64,000 nucleotides of DNA, from positions 262,024 through 326,023 of the forward strand of contig NZ_VYXP01000006.1 in NCBI RefSeq assembly GCF_008725655.1, given 5' to 3'. Source of the stretch: Marinihelvus fidelis. GTDB taxonomy: Bacteria > Pseudomonadota > Gammaproteobacteria > Xanthomonadales > SZUA-36. The notes below the pieces were generated by a model, which searched no databases, had not been told where the DNA came from, and was given only the letters and a program-made list of their open reading frames with translations. Positions 16,768 through 25,675 of this stretch are shown piece by piece (the first letter of the stretch is position 1; each line of letters begins with the position of its first letter). The position numbers and the translations under genes are program-made.

Positions 16768-17010
16768 CTAACCAGCCTTTACCTGGTTCGCCCGAGTGTA
16801 TTCATCAAGCAAACGCCGAATCATCTTCTGGTAAGGCGCGCCATGCTTTTTGGCCTCGCGCTTGAAGAAATCGACGCTTGAGCGGCTGAGGGCGATCGTC
16901 ACTTTTACGGACTCTTCTTTGAACGCAAGCGCTTCTGGCGACGGAAGTGTGTCCGCCACGACCTCGACTTTGCCGATTGGCTCATCGGTGTAAACGATTT
17001 TCCTGCTCAT
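16768..17010 (-). CDS. brnA: BrnA-type antitoxin
   Basis: The 80-residue protein ends in a ribbon-helix-helix-like segment: V-K-V-T-I-A-L-S-R-S-S-V-D-F-F-K-R-E-A-K-K-H-G-A-P-Y-Q-K-M-I-R-R-L-L-D-E-Y. This is the signature of BrnA, which neutralises BrnT and represses its own promoter. The start ATG 17010 lies within the 3' end of brnT, giving a 29-base overlap typical of these pairs. An upstream in-frame ATG at 17061 would lie deeper in brnT and adds no conserved sequence. It is placed downstream of the toxin, the normal BrnT-BrnA order. Confidence 0.85.
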   Translation of the reverse strand: MSRKIVYTDEPIGKVEVVADTLPSPEALAFKEESVKVTIALSRSSVDFFKREAKKHGAPYQKMIRRLLDEYTRANQVKAG

Positions 17011-17272
17011 AAATACTTTTGCCCTGGCGCCAATAGCCTGCGCCAAAAATTCGGATAACACGGCCCCGATACGTAAACCGAACCGTCAGCACCCCGCCAT
17101 CAACCTTTCCAAAGCAGCAGTAGCGATCTTCTTCTTTGCTGTGACGCGGGTCACGCGCTATGACGCGATTAGGGTCTGCGAATGCGTATTGGGCGCTCTG
17201 GAACGCAACGCCATGCTTTCGCTGGTTGCTTCGATCCTTAACGGGATCCCATTCGAAATGTGACTCAACCAT
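16982..17272 (-). CDS. brnT: BrnT-type ribonuclease toxin
   Basis: The 96-residue protein matches BrnT: FEWDPVKDRSNQRKHGV at the start, the R-D-P-R-H-S-K-E-E-D-R-Y block, then a strand and R-V-I-R-I-F-G-A-G-Y-W-R-Q-G-K-S-I-Y-E at the end. BrnT is a RelE-fold endoribonuclease that stops growth when free. All expected segments are present, so the toxin looks intact. Promoter and operator lie upstream at 17291-17310. Local GC is lower than in the flanking xthA gene, consistent with a mobile accessory module. Confidence 0.87.
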   Translation of the reverse strand: MVESHFEWDPVKDRSNQRKHGVAFQSAQYAFADPNRVIARDPRHSKEEDRYCCFGKVDGGVLTVRFTYRGRVIRIFGAGYWRQGKSIYEQENRLHR

Positions 17273-17290
17273 GACGCGGCATTATCTCGA

Positions 17291-17310
17291 ATATGTATTC
17301 TAATACATAT
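17291..17310. promoter_or_regulatory. Palindromic operator of brnTA
   Basis: A perfect inverted repeat, ATATGTATT-CT-AATACATAT, sits 19-38 bases upstream of the brnT start. On the minus strand a TAGAAT -10-like hexamer falls inside it, so a bound BrnA or BrnA-BrnT complex would block RNA polymerase. Autoregulation through such a site is known for BrnTA; this particular site is inferred. Confidence 0.7.
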
Positions 17311-17366
17311 TTTTATATGCACGAAATGCCCGCCAACTGCTGTAGGAAAACCGCGCGACGTGCGCT

Positions 17367-18161
17367 CTAACCGCCAAACACCCGCTCCGGCAACGCATAG
17401 TCATACTCCAGCGTCAGCGGCGCATGGTCTGAAAATCGCTCGTCCTTGTAGATCTCCACGCCGGTGACCTTGTCGGCCAGCGCCGGGGTGGTGACGTGGT
17501 AGTCGATGCGCCACCCGGTGTTGTTGGCCCAGGCCTGGCCGCGGTTGGACCACCAGGTGTATTGCTCTTCGCGCGGGTCGAACAGGCGGAAGGCGTCGGC
17601 CAGGCCGACGTCGCCGAAGACCTCGTCCATCCAGGCGCGTTCCTCGGGCAGGAAGCCGGAGTTTTTCTGGTTGCCGCGCCAGTTTTTCAGGTCGATTTTT
17701 TTGTGGGCGATGTTCCAGTCGCCGCAGATGATCCAGTCGCGGCCGCTGGCGGCCATTTCGACCAGTTTCGGCTTGATCCAGTCCATGCAGGCGAACTTCA
17801 CGTCCTGGCGCAGCTCGCTGCTGGAACCGGACGGGAAGTACAGCGAGACCACAGACAGGTCACCGAAGTCGGCCTGTAGCCAGCGTCCTTCGCAGTCCAT
17901 GGTGTCCCAGCCGAGGCCGTAATGAACGCGGTCGGGCTGGTGTTTGGCGTAAATGGCGGTGCCGCTGTAGCCGGGCTTCAGGGCGTCGTGGTAGTAGCAG
18001 TGGTAACCCGGCGGGAAGAACTCGCGGTCTTTCAGCTGGTGATGCTGGGCCTTGGTTTCCTGGATACAGACGATGTCGGCGTCCTGTTGGGCCATCCACG
18101 GGAAGAAGCCCTTGCGGGCGGCCGCGCGGATGCCATTGGCGTTGAGCGAGATGATTTTCAT
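17367..18161 (-). CDS. xthA: Exodeoxyribonuclease III
   Basis: The 264-residue apurinic/apyrimidinic endonuclease and 3'-exonuclease acts in base-excision repair. Catalytic landmarks are N7 in SLNANGIRA, E35 in CIQETKAQ, GDWNIAHKKIDL, the N-R-G-Q-A-W-A-N-N-T-G-W-R-I-D-Y block and the final S-D-H-A-P-L. The ATG at 18161 gives the standard MKIISLN start; an in-frame ATG 33 bases upstream is rejected. It is divergent from pyrE with a 66-base shared promoter region. Confidence 0.95.
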   Translation of the reverse strand: MKIISLNANGIRAAARKGFFPWMAQQDADIVCIQETKAQHHQLKDREFFPPGYHCYYHDALKPGYSGTAIYAKHQPDRVHYGLGWDTMDCEGRWLQADFGDLSVVSLYFPSGSSSELRQDVKFACMDWIKPKLVEMAASGRDWIICGDWNIAHKKIDLKNWRGNQKNSGFLPEERAWMDEVFGDVGLADAFRLFDPREEQYTWWSNRGQAWANNTGWRIDYHVTTPALADKVTGVEIYKDERFSDHAPLTLEYDYALPERVFGG

Positions 18162-18227
18162 GGGCGGGGAGCATAACGGCTCGCGGGCGGCCATGCTATC
18201 CTGCGCCGGTCATTCCGGGGGCGGACG

Positions 18228-18878
18228 ATGCTGCAGCACAAAACAACCTTCTTTGAACTGGCGCTGGCCAAAGGCAACCTGCGCTTTGGCGAGTTCACGC
18301 TGAAATCCGGGCGGGTCAGTCCCTACTTCTTCAATGCCGGCGGCTTTGACGATGGCGTTTCGCTGGATACGCTGGGCGCCTGCTACGCCGATGCGCTGGC
18401 CGCATCCGGCGTGGCGTTCGACATGCTGTTCGGTCCGGCCTACAAGGGCATTCCGCTGGCGGCGGTCACGGCCGTGGCCCTGCAGCAGCGCCACGGGCGC
18501 AACCTGCCGTGGGCGTATAACCGCAAGGAAGCCAAGGACCATGGCGAGGGCGGCATGCTGGTGGGCGCGCCCATGGCGGGGAAGGTACTGATCATCGACG
18601 ACGTCATCTCGGCCGGCACATCGGTGCGCGAGTCGGTGCAGTGGATTCGCGACGCGGGCGCGGAGCCCGCTGGCGTGGCCATCGCGCTGGACCGCCAGGA
18701 GCGCGGCCAAGGCACGCTGTCGGCGGCCATGGAGGTTGAACGCGAGTACGGCATCCCGGTGGTTTCCATCGCCGGGCTTGATGACCTGATGGATTACCTG
18801 GCCCGCAACCCCGGCGCGAATATCGACATCGACGCCATGCGGCGGTATCGTGAACGTTATGGAAGCCAAGGGGAATAA
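18228..18878 (+). CDS. pyrE: Orotate phosphoribosyltransferase
   Basis: The 216-residue protein converts orotate and PRPP to OMP. It has the type I PRTase PRPP motif [14 protein letters not shown] at 120-133, the orotate-binding start [16 protein letters not shown], and the flexible-loop basic residues [12 protein letters not shown]. Length matches E. coli PyrE (213). It heads the plus-strand run that ends with pyrF, so both last steps of UMP synthesis flank the same cluster. The xthA divergence is likewise seen in other Gammaproteobacteria. Confidence 0.96.
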   Translation: MLQHKTTFFELALAKGNLRFGEFTLKSGRVSPYFFNAGGFDDGVSLDTLGACYADALAASGVAFDMLFGPAYKGIPLAAVTAVALQQRHGRNLPWAYNRKEAKDHGEGGMLVGAPMAGKVLIIDDVISAGTSVRESVQWIRDAGAEPAGVAIALDRQERGQGTLSAAMEVEREYGIPVVSIAGLDDLMDYLARNPGANIDIDAMRRYRERYGSQGE

Positions 18879-18879
18879 G

Positions 18880-19530
18880 GTGTTCCGCTGTCTCGCGCCG
18901 CTCGCGCGCGCGGGCGTGCTATTGCTGGTCGCCAGCATCGCCGTGCCGGCCGTCGCGCAGAACGTCTATCGCTGGACCGACGACGAAGGCAAGGTCCACT
19001 ACACCCCGGCGCTGCCCGCGGAAGCCGCCGACAAACCCTACGACATCCTGTCGCCGTCCGGCGTGGTCATCGAGCGTGTGACCCAACCCGAAACCACGGC
19101 GCCACCACCGGTGGAGCCGGTCGACAAGAAGCCGATCCCCTTGTACACCGAGCGGGAACGGCAACAGATCTCCGAGCGCCTGCTGATGCTGCGTTACCGC
19201 AACGAGGCGCAGATCGACGAGGCCATGCAACTGGAACTGGACCAGCTGAAGTACGACTTCCACCTGCTGGATAACGAATACGCCAGCATGATCAAGTCGC
19301 TGCAGCAACAGGTGCATGCGGCCGCGAACCGGCAACGGGCCGGTCTTGAAGTCGACCCGTCGCAGCTCGAGCAGATTGATGTGCTGCGCGGGCGCATGAG
19401 CGCGAACCGGGTGCGCGTCGGCGAGCTTGAGCAGCACCAGGACGTCATTCGTGAGCAGTTCGCGCGTGAACTCGAGCGTTTCCGCGAGATTCGCGACCGC
19501 AACAAGCCGCAGCCTCATCCCACCGGCTGA
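18880..19530 (+). CDS. DUF4124 domain periplasmic protein
   Basis: After a signal peptide (core AGVLLLVASIAVPAVAQ) the protein begins N-V-Y-R-W-T-D-D-E-G-K-V-H-Y-T, the hallmark of DUF4124. The remaining 150 residues are mostly charged helix and predicted coiled coil (ERERQQISERLLMLRYRNEAQ onward). The GTG at 18880 is chosen because AAGGGGA lies just upstream and the signal peptide then starts cleanly; a start at 18850 or 18859 inside pyrE is possible. The function of DUF4124 is unknown; a periplasmic scaffold or binding role is only a guess. Confidence 0.75.
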   Translation: MFRCLAPLARAGVLLLVASIAVPAVAQNVYRWTDDEGKVHYTPALPAEAADKPYDILSPSGVVIERVTQPETTAPPPVEPVDKKPIPLYTERERQQISERLLMLRYRNEAQIDEAMQLELDQLKYDFHLLDNEYASMIKSLQQQVHAAANRQRAGLEVDPSQLEQIDVLRGRMSANRVRVGELEQHQDVIREQFARELERFREIRDRNKPQPHPTG

Positions 19531-19544
19531 GCAACCGACCCTTC

Positions 19545-20264
19545 GTGTACACGCTTTGCCCGCATTGCCAGACTGTCCACCCGTTGACCGCGGCGTTGCT
19601 GGCACAGGCCGGCGGCTGGATGCAGTGCGGCGATTGCGACAAGCGCTTCAACGCGCTGGACGCGCTGTACGACGATTTTCCTGACAGCCACGCGAAACCC
19701 GCGCCCACCGGCGGCCAGTGGTCGCCGCCAGAACTGACCAGCCGGCGCGAGTCCGCCGATGCCACGCCGGCCTTCGCCGAGCCGGAAACGCGTTCCGGCG
19801 TCCACTGGGCCTGGAAGGTGGCGCTGCCGCTGTTGCTGCTGGTGACGGCGGCCAACGTGGCCTGGACCTTTCGCCACCACATTCCGAAAGAGGGCGCCAT
19901 CGGCGAGTTCCTGGCCCGCCAGGGTGTGCAAGGCTTCGAGGCGGAGCAGGAATTCCACGACCCGGGCCGCATCCACCTGGTTACCCGTGATATCCACCCG
20001 CACCCGACCCGCGACGGTGTGCTGGTGCTCAGCGCGACCTTCGTCAACCTGGCTGCCGAGCCACAGCCCTACCCCGTGTTGTCCGTGGCACTGATGGATG
20101 CCGACAACCACCCGCTGGTGGCCCGAGAGTTTGACCCGGAGGAGTACCTGGCCAGCGACTGGGACGCCTCGCAGCGGCTGCAGCCCGACCAGCATGTGCC
20201 GATCCTGCTGGAGTTCGCCGACCCCGGCGAGAAGGCGGTCGGCTTCGAACTGGACTTCCTGTAG
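19545..20264 (+). CDS. Zinc-ribbon and DUF3426 domain membrane protein
   Basis: The 239-residue protein opens with an MJ0042-type zinc ribbon (C-P-H-C near residue 5 and C-G-D-C near 28). It then has a disordered linker, one membrane helix at about 88-107 (WKVALPLLLLVTAANVAWTF) and a C-terminal DUF3426 domain. In DUF3426 proteins the ribbon lies in the cytoplasm and the C-terminal domain outside. No function is established. The stop overlaps the fis GTG by one base, which ties it to the operon. In many Proteobacteria this gene lies near prmA and fis, so its position here is normal. Confidence 0.8.
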   Translation: MYTLCPHCQTVHPLTAALLAQAGGWMQCGDCDKRFNALDALYDDFPDSHAKPAPTGGQWSPPELTSRRESADATPAFAEPETRSGVHWAWKVALPLLLLVTAANVAWTFRHHIPKEGAIGEFLARQGVQGFEAEQEFHDPGRIHLVTRDIHPHPTRDGVLVLSATFVNLAAEPQPYPVLSVALMDADNHPLVAREFDPEEYLASDWDASQRLQPDQHVPILLEFADPGEKAVGFELDFL

Positions 20265-20509
20265 TGGCGGGCAGGAAAAAGCCGTTACGGGTTCACGTCA
20301 AGAAGACCATCCGGCGTTACCTGAAAGACATGGGAGCGACCGAGCCTGAGAACCTCTACCAGTCACTGTTATCGCAGGTGGAGCCGCCGCTGATCGAGGA
20401 AACCCTGAAATTCACGGGCGGCAACCAGTCCCGGGCAGCGAAAATACTCGGCATTACCCGTAATACCCTGCGCGAGCGCATCCGCCGTTACCGCATACCG
20501 GTCGACTGA
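20264..20509 (+). CDS. fis: DNA-binding protein Fis
   Basis: The 81-residue nucleoid-associated protein has the C-terminal helix-turn-helix [25 protein letters not shown], nearly identical to enteric Fis. Before it comes the dimerising helix [15 protein letters not shown]. Fis bends DNA and activates stable RNA promoters in fast growth. It is shorter than E. coli Fis (98) at the N-terminus, as is usual outside enterics. The start is GTG, overlapping the previous stop. fis followed by purH is the arrangement seen in Pseudomonas and relatives, in contrast to dusB-fis of E. coli. Confidence 0.93.
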   Translation: MAGRKKPLRVHVKKTIRRYLKDMGATEPENLYQSLLSQVEPPLIEETLKFTGGNQSRAAKILGITRNTLRERIRRYRIPVD

Positions 20510-20544
20510 CGACAAGCCGACCCGAAGTCCGGGCCGTACCATCG

Positions 20545-20579
20545 TATAATTGGGGTTTGCCCCGGCCCGACCCCGGGCC
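20545..20579 (+). promoter_or_regulatory. Possible internal promoter and leader hairpin before purH
   Basis: A perfect TATAAT (20545-20550) lies in the 98-base gap between fis and purH, though no -35 hexamer is seen at the right distance. It is followed by a perfect six-base-pair hairpin (GGCCCG-ACCC-CGGGCC, 20564-20579). I see no known purine riboswitch fold here. Confidence 0.3.
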
Positions 20580-20607
20580 TCACGACAAACGGACCCGAAC
20601 CAAGACG

Positions 20608-22182
20608 ATGAACCAACCTGCCCACCGCGAAGAGCGGTACGCGCTGATCAGCGTTTCCGACAAGGAAGGCGTGGCCGATTTCGCCGCCGCCCTGGCCCAA
20701 CAGGGCTTCACCATTCTCAGCACCGGCGGCACCGCCCGCCTGCTCCGCGAGCACGGCGTCGACGTCAAGGGCGTCAGCGAGCACACCGGTTTTCCGGAGA
20801 TCATGGACGGCCGCGTAAAGACCCTGCACCCACGCATCCATGGCGGCCTGCTGGGGCGCGACCAGGACGGTGAGGTGATGGCTGAACACGGCATCGCGCC
20901 CATCGACGTGGTGGTGGTCAACCTGTACCCGTTCGAGGCGGTCACGGCCAATCCGGACTGTTCGCTGGCCGACGCCATCGAGAACATTGATATCGGCGGG
21001 CCGGCCATGGTGCGTGCCGCGGCCAAGAACCACGCCCGCGTGGCGATTGTCACCGAGCCGGCCGACTACGCCATCGTGCTGGCGGAGCTGGAGGAGCGCG
21101 GCGAGGTGTCCGACACCACGCGTTTCCGCCTGGCGGCCACCGCCTACGCGCACACCGCGCGTTACGACGGCATGATCGCCGACTACCTTTCACGCCGGTC
21201 TGAAGGCGACGGTGCCGACGACCCGCTGCCGGTGATCCACACCCCGCAGTTCCGCCGCCGCCAGGGCATGCGTTACGGCGAAAACCCGCACCAGCAGGCC
21301 GCGTTCTACGTGCCCGCCGGCGTGGAAGACGCCGGCCTGGCCGCCGCCGAGGTGATCCAGGGCAAGGCACTGTCATACAACAACATCGCCGACGCCGATG
21401 CCGCGCTGGAATGCGTCAGCCAGTTCGACGAGGGCCCGGCCTGCGTCATCGTCAAACATGCCAACCCATGCGGCGCGGCGGTCGCCGGCTCGCTGGGTGA
21501 AGCCTACGACCGGGCCCACCAGACCGACCCGGTGTCCGCCTTCGGCGGCATTATCGCCTTCAACGGAGAACTCGACGGCGACACGGCCAGCGAAATCATC
21601 GAACGGCAGTTTGTCGAAGTGGTGATCGCGCCGGGCTACACCGGGACCGCGCTGACGGCGTTCAAGTCCAAGCCCAACGTCCGCCTGCTGGCGGCCTCCA
21701 TGGCCGACGCCACTGGCCGGCTGAACTATCACCGCGTGTCCGGCGGGCTGCTGGTGCAGCAGGCCGACACCACCTGCGTCGGCCGCGACGACTGCCGCGT
21801 GGTCACCGATCGCGCGCCCACCGAGCAGGAATGGACCGACCTGATGTTCGCCTGGAAGATGGTGCGCATGGTCAAGTCCAACGCCATCGTCTACGCCTCC
21901 GGCGGTCGCACGCTGGGCGTCGGCGCCGGGCAGATGAGCCGTGTCGACTCGTCCCGCATTGCCGCGTGGAAGGCAAAAGAGGCGGGGCTGTCTCTCGAAG
22001 GCTCGGCCATGGGTTCGGATGCCTTCTTCCCGTTCCGGGACTCCATCGACGCCGCGGCCGAAGCCGGCATCAAGGCCATCATCGAGCCGGGTGGCTCGAT
22101 GCGTGACGACGAGGTGATCGCCGCGGCCAACGAGCACGGCATCGCCATGGTCTTCACCGGCATGCGCCACTTCCGGCACTGA
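20608..22182 (+). CDS. purH: Bifunctional AICAR transformylase / IMP cyclohydrolase
   Basis: This 524-residue enzyme performs the last two steps of IMP synthesis. The N-terminal MGS-like cyclohydrolase domain covers about 1-195 ([40 protein letters not shown]). The transformylase domain follows, with [13 protein letters not shown], the catalytic K-H-A-N-P-C-G block and D-A-F-F-P-F-R-D near the end. ATG 20608 gives the standard N-terminus; an in-frame ATG at 20557 lies in the leader hairpin region. purD follows after ten bases. Confidence 0.96.
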   Translation: MNQPAHREERYALISVSDKEGVADFAAALAQQGFTILSTGGTARLLREHGVDVKGVSEHTGFPEIMDGRVKTLHPRIHGGLLGRDQDGEVMAEHGIAPIDVVVVNLYPFEAVTANPDCSLADAIENIDIGGPAMVRAAAKNHARVAIVTEPADYAIVLAELEERGEVSDTTRFRLAATAYAHTARYDGMIADYLSRRSEGDGADDPLPVIHTPQFRRRQGMRYGENPHQQAAFYVPAGVEDAGLAAAEVIQGKALSYNNIADADAALECVSQFDEGPACVIVKHANPCGAAVAGSLGEAYDRAHQTDPVSAFGGIIAFNGELDGDTASEIIERQFVEVVIAPGYTGTALTAFKSKPNVRLLAASMADATGRLNYHRVSGGLLVQQADTTCVGRDDCRVVTDRAPTEQEWTDLMFAWKMVRMVKSNAIVYASGGRTLGVGAGQMSRVDSSRIAAWKAKEAGLSLEGSAMGSDAFFPFRDSIDAAAEAGIKAIIEPGGSMRDDEVIAAANEHGIAMVFTGMRHFRH

Positions 22183-22192
22183 GGAGCAGGCG

Positions 22193-23491
22193 ATGAATGT
22201 GCTGGTGATTGGCAGTGGCGGGCGCGAGCATGCGCTGGCCTGGGCGGCGGCGAAATCGCCACTGGTTGAGACCGTTTACGTGGCGCCCGGCAATGCCGGC
22301 ACCGCGACCGAGCCGGGCGTCGAGAACGTCGCCATCGGCGTCGGCGACCACGACGCACTGGTGGCGTTTGCCAGCGACAACGACGTCGGTCTGACCATCG
22401 TCGGCCCGGAAGACCCGCTGGCGAACGGCGTGGTCGACCGCTTCAACGCGGCCGGGCTGGACTGTTTCGGCCCCAGCGCCGCCGCGGCGCAGCTGGAAGG
22501 CTCCAAGGCCTACGCCAAAGACTTCATGACCCGCCACGGCATTCCCACGGCGGCCTACGGCGAGTTCACCGACATCGACGCCGCCGTCGCCTTCATCCGC
22601 GAGCGCGGTGCGCCCATCGTGGTCAAGGCAGACGGCCTGGCCGCCGGCAAGGGCGTGATCCTGGCCGATACCGAGGCCGAGGCCGAAGCCGCCGTGCGCG
22701 ACATGCTGGCCGGGAACGCCTTCGGCGATGCCGGCCACCGCGTGGTGGTCGAGGAATTCCTGGAAGGCGAGGAAGCCAGCTTCATCGTCATGGCCGACGG
22801 CGTGAACGTGCTGCCGCTGGCCACCAGCCAGGACCACAAGGCGGCACATGAAGGCGACACCGGCCCTAACACCGGCGGCATGGGCGCCTACTCCCCTGCC
22901 CCGGTCATCGACCCCGCTGTCGCGCCGGACATGTACCAGCGCGCCATGACTGATGTCATCCTGCCCACTATCCGCGGCATGGCGGCGGACGGCGCGCCGT
23001 TTACCGGCTTCCTGTACGCCGGACTGATGATTTCGCCGGCGGGCGAGCCGAAGGTGCTGGAATTCAATGTCCGCTTCGGCGACCCCGAGACCCAGCCCGT
23101 GCTGATGCGGCTGCGCTCCGACCTGGTTGCGCTCTGCAAGGCAGCCTGTGCCGGCCAACTGGACACCGTGGAAGCCGAATGGGACCCGCGCCCGGCCCTG
23201 GGCGTGGTCATGGCCGCCGATGGCTACCCGGGCAGCTACCCGAAGGGCGACACCATCACCGGCCTGGACAGCGACTTCGGCGCCGACGTGAAAGTCTTTC
23301 ATGCTGGCACCGCACTGAAAGACGACGCCGTCGTTACTTCTGGCGGGCGCGTGCTGTGCGTCACCGCACTCGGTGACAGCGTCGGCTCGGCCCAGCAGGC
23401 CGCCTACACGGCACGGCAGAAGATTGACTGGAACGGCGCCTGGAGCCGGCCGGACATCGGCCATCGCGCCATCGCGCGGGAGAACCGCTGA
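22193..23491 (+). CDS. purD: Phosphoribosylamine-glycine ligase
   Basis: The 432-residue ATP-grasp enzyme makes GAR from phosphoribosylamine, glycine and ATP, the second step of purine synthesis. Visible are the N-terminal nucleotide fold ([15 protein letters not shown]), [13 protein letters not shown], the ATP-grasp lysine loop [12 protein letters not shown] and the PurD signature [19 protein letters not shown] ribosome site precedes the ATG. Purine genes purH and purD are adjacent as in E. coli. Confidence 0.96.
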   Translation: MNVLVIGSGGREHALAWAAAKSPLVETVYVAPGNAGTATEPGVENVAIGVGDHDALVAFASDNDVGLTIVGPEDPLANGVVDRFNAAGLDCFGPSAAAAQLEGSKAYAKDFMTRHGIPTAAYGEFTDIDAAVAFIRERGAPIVVKADGLAAGKGVILADTEAEAEAAVRDMLAGNAFGDAGHRVVVEEFLEGEEASFIVMADGVNVLPLATSQDHKAAHEGDTGPNTGGMGAYSPAPVIDPAVAPDMYQRAMTDVILPTIRGMAADGAPFTGFLYAGLMISPAGEPKVLEFNVRFGDPETQPVLMRLRSDLVALCKAACAGQLDTVEAEWDPRPALGVVMAADGYPGSYPKGDTITGLDSDFGADVKVFHAGTALKDDAVVTSGGRVLCVTALGDSVGSAQQAAYTARQKIDWNGAWSRPDIGHRAIARENR

Positions 23492-23494
23492 CCC

Positions 23495-25675
23495 GTGGAT
23501 GTCTCGCACCTGCTCGATGGCCTGAACGAGGCCCAGCGTGAAGCCGTCACCAGCACCGCCCCGCACAACCTGGTGCTGGCCGGCGCCGGCAGCGGCAAGA
23601 CCCGCGTCCTGATTCACCGCCTGGCCTGGCTGATCCAGGTCGAGCATGTCTCGCCACTGGGCATTCTGGCCGTGACCTTTACCAACAAGGCCGCCGGCGA
23701 GATGCGCGAGCGCGCCCAGGACCTGCTGGAAGTGTCCACGCGGCCGTTGTGGATCGGCACCTTCCATGGTATCGCCCACCGCCTGCTGCGCATGCACTGG
23801 CGCGAGGCGGGCCTGCCCGAGCAATTCCAGATCCTGGATTCGGAAGACCAGCAGCGGCTGATCAAGCGGCTGATGCGCGACGAGGGCATGGACGAGAACC
23901 AGTGGCCGGCCCGGCAGGCGCAGTGGTTCATCAACCAGCGCAAGGATGAGGGCCAGCGCCCGGACGCCATCGAGACCGAGGGTCACCCACTCACCGCCGG
24001 CTGGACACAGATCTACCAGCTTTACCAGGACTACTGCGACCGCGCCGGCCTGGTGGATTTCGCCGAGTTGCTGCTGTGCGCGCACGAACTCTGGCTCAAC
24101 AACGACGAACTGCTGGCGCACTACCGCAACCGCCTGCGCCATATCCTGGTCGACGAGTTTCAGGACACCAACACCATCCAGTACGCGTGGATCCGGATGC
24201 TGGCCGGCAGCAGCGGCCAGACCTTCGTGGTGGGCGATGACGACCAGTCCATCTACGGCTGGCGCGGCGCCCGGGTCGAGAACGTGCGCGCCTACACGCG
24301 CGATTTCCCCGACGTCAAAACCGTCCGCCTGGAGCAGAACTACCGTTCCACCGGCAACATCCTGTCGGCGGCCAATGGCCTGATCGCGCACAACGAGTCG
24401 CGCATGGGCAAGAACCTGTGGACCGACGACGAACCGGGCCAGCCGATCCGCATCTACGCTGCCTTCAACGAGCAGGAGGAAGCGCGATTCGTGGTCAGCC
24501 AGTTGCGTCAGTGGATCGACGAGGGCCGGCGCGCCAGCGATGCCGCCATTGTTTACCGCACCTCGGCGCAGTCGCGGCTGTTCGAAGAATTCCTGATGCG
24601 CGAGTCGGTGCCCTACCGGGTCTACGGCGGCCTGCGATTCTTCGAGCGCGCCGAGATCAAGGACGCGCTGTCCTACCTGCGCCTGGTGCAAAACCCCAAC
24701 GACGACGCGGCGCTGGAGCGTGTGATCAACACGCCCAACCGCGGCATCGGCCAGAAGACCGTGGAAACACTGCGCATGCAGTCGCGCGAGACCGGCTTGC
24801 CGCTGTGGCAGGCCGCGGGCCTGGCCATCGAGCAGGGCGTGCTGTCCGGCCGCGCCAGGACCACCGTGGCGGCCTTCATGCGCCTGGTCACCGACATGCG
24901 CGAGCGCCTGGGCGACTGGACCATGGGCAACCAGGTGCAGGGCGTGATCGACATGTCCGACCTGGCCAGCCACTACGAGAAGGAATCACGCGAGAAGATG
25001 GAATCGCGCATGGAGAACCTGCGTGAACTGGTCAACGCCGCCGACGCCTTCGTCATCCCGGCAGACGACGAAGAAGCCGGCATGACGCCGTTACAGTCCT
25101 TCCTCAGCCGCGCCGCCCTGGAAGCCGGTGAAACCCAGGGTGAGGAATGGGATGACTGCGTGCAGCTGATGACGCTGCACTCGGCCAAGGGCCTGGAGTT
25201 TCCGCTCGTGTTCATGGCCGGCATGGAAGACGGCCTGTTCCCGCACCAGCGCTCGGTCACCGAATCGGGCGGCAAGCTCGAGGAGGAACGGCGCCTGTGC
25301 TATGTGGGCATGACCCGCGCCATGGAGCAGCTGTACATGACCTACGCCGAGGTGCGGCGCATGTTCGGATCGGAGAACTACAGCCGGCCATCGCGCTTCC
25401 TGGGCGAAATCCCCGCCGAACACCTGCAGGAGATCCGCCCGCGTGCCCAGGTCAGCCAGCCCTGGGTCGCGGCGAAGCCGGCCCGCGCGCCGATTCCCGG
25501 CCACGACGACGGCATGCCGTTCAAGCACGGCCAGCGCGTGCATCACCGCAAGTTCGGTGAAGGCACGGTGATCACGTTCGAGGGGTCGGGCGAGCACGCG
25601 CGAGTGCAGGTGAACTTTAATCACGCCGGCACCAAGTGGCTGGTGCTGGCCTACGCGAACCTGGACAGCCTGTGA
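23495..25675 (+). CDS. uvrD: DNA helicase II (UvrD)
   Basis: The 726-residue superfamily 1A helicase unwinds DNA 3'-5' in nucleotide-excision and mismatch repair. Motif I is A-G-A-G-S-G-K-T (29-36), motif II is VDEFQDTN, and motif III covers VGDDDQSIYGWRGA. Motif IV is RLEQNYRS, motif V is LMTLHSAKGLEF and motif VI is EERRLCYVGMTRA. The C-terminal tail ends with the UvrD RNA-polymerase-binding Tudor-like region (G-Q-R-V-H-H-R-K-F-G-E-G-T-V). The start is GTG three bases after purD; the stop overlaps the next GTG. Rep is excluded by the C-terminal tail. Confidence 0.95.
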   Translation: MDVSHLLDGLNEAQREAVTSTAPHNLVLAGAGSGKTRVLIHRLAWLIQVEHVSPLGILAVTFTNKAAGEMRERAQDLLEVSTRPLWIGTFHGIAHRLLRMHWREAGLPEQFQILDSEDQQRLIKRLMRDEGMDENQWPARQAQWFINQRKDEGQRPDAIETEGHPLTAGWTQIYQLYQDYCDRAGLVDFAELLLCAHELWLNNDELLAHYRNRLRHILVDEFQDTNTIQYAWIRMLAGSSGQTFVVGDDDQSIYGWRGARVENVRAYTRDFPDVKTVRLEQNYRSTGNILSAANGLIAHNESRMGKNLWTDDEPGQPIRIYAAFNEQEEARFVVSQLRQWIDEGRRASDAAIVYRTSAQSRLFEEFLMRESVPYRVYGGLRFFERAEIKDALSYLRLVQNPNDDAALERVINTPNRGIGQKTVETLRMQSRETGLPLWQAAGLAIEQGVLSGRARTTVAAFMRLVTDMRERLGDWTMGNQVQGVIDMSDLASHYEKESREKMESRMENLRELVNAADAFVIPADDEEAGMTPLQSFLSRAALEAGETQGEEWDDCVQLMTLHSAKGLEFPLVFMAGMEDGLFPHQRSVTESGGKLEEERRLCYVGMTRAMEQLYMTYAEVRRMFGSENYSRPSRFLGEIPAEHLQEIRPRAQVSQPWVAAKPARAPIPGHDDGMPFKHGQRVHHRKFGEGTVITFEGSGEHARVQVNFNHAGTKWLVLAYANLDSL

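Noticed and set aside
16982-17030. Frameshift or truncation at the end of BrnT
   Set aside because: The ending G-A-G-Y-W-R-Q-G-K-S-I-Y-E is a form I believe occurs in other BrnT proteins, and the overlap with brnA is normal.
15704-17350. Genomic island or prophage boundary
   Set aside because: No integrase, attachment-site repeats or phage genes are seen; lower GC alone is not enough.
20510-20607. Purine riboswitch in front of purH
   Set aside because: Only a short GC hairpin is present; the three-way junction with the conserved loop sequences of purine riboswitches is not seen.
22154-24973. A 939-codon open frame on the minus strand across purD and uvrD
   Set aside because: It is antisense to two intact, motif-complete genes and encodes a His/Gly/Ala-rich sequence without domains. 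Long antisense frames are common at this GC content.
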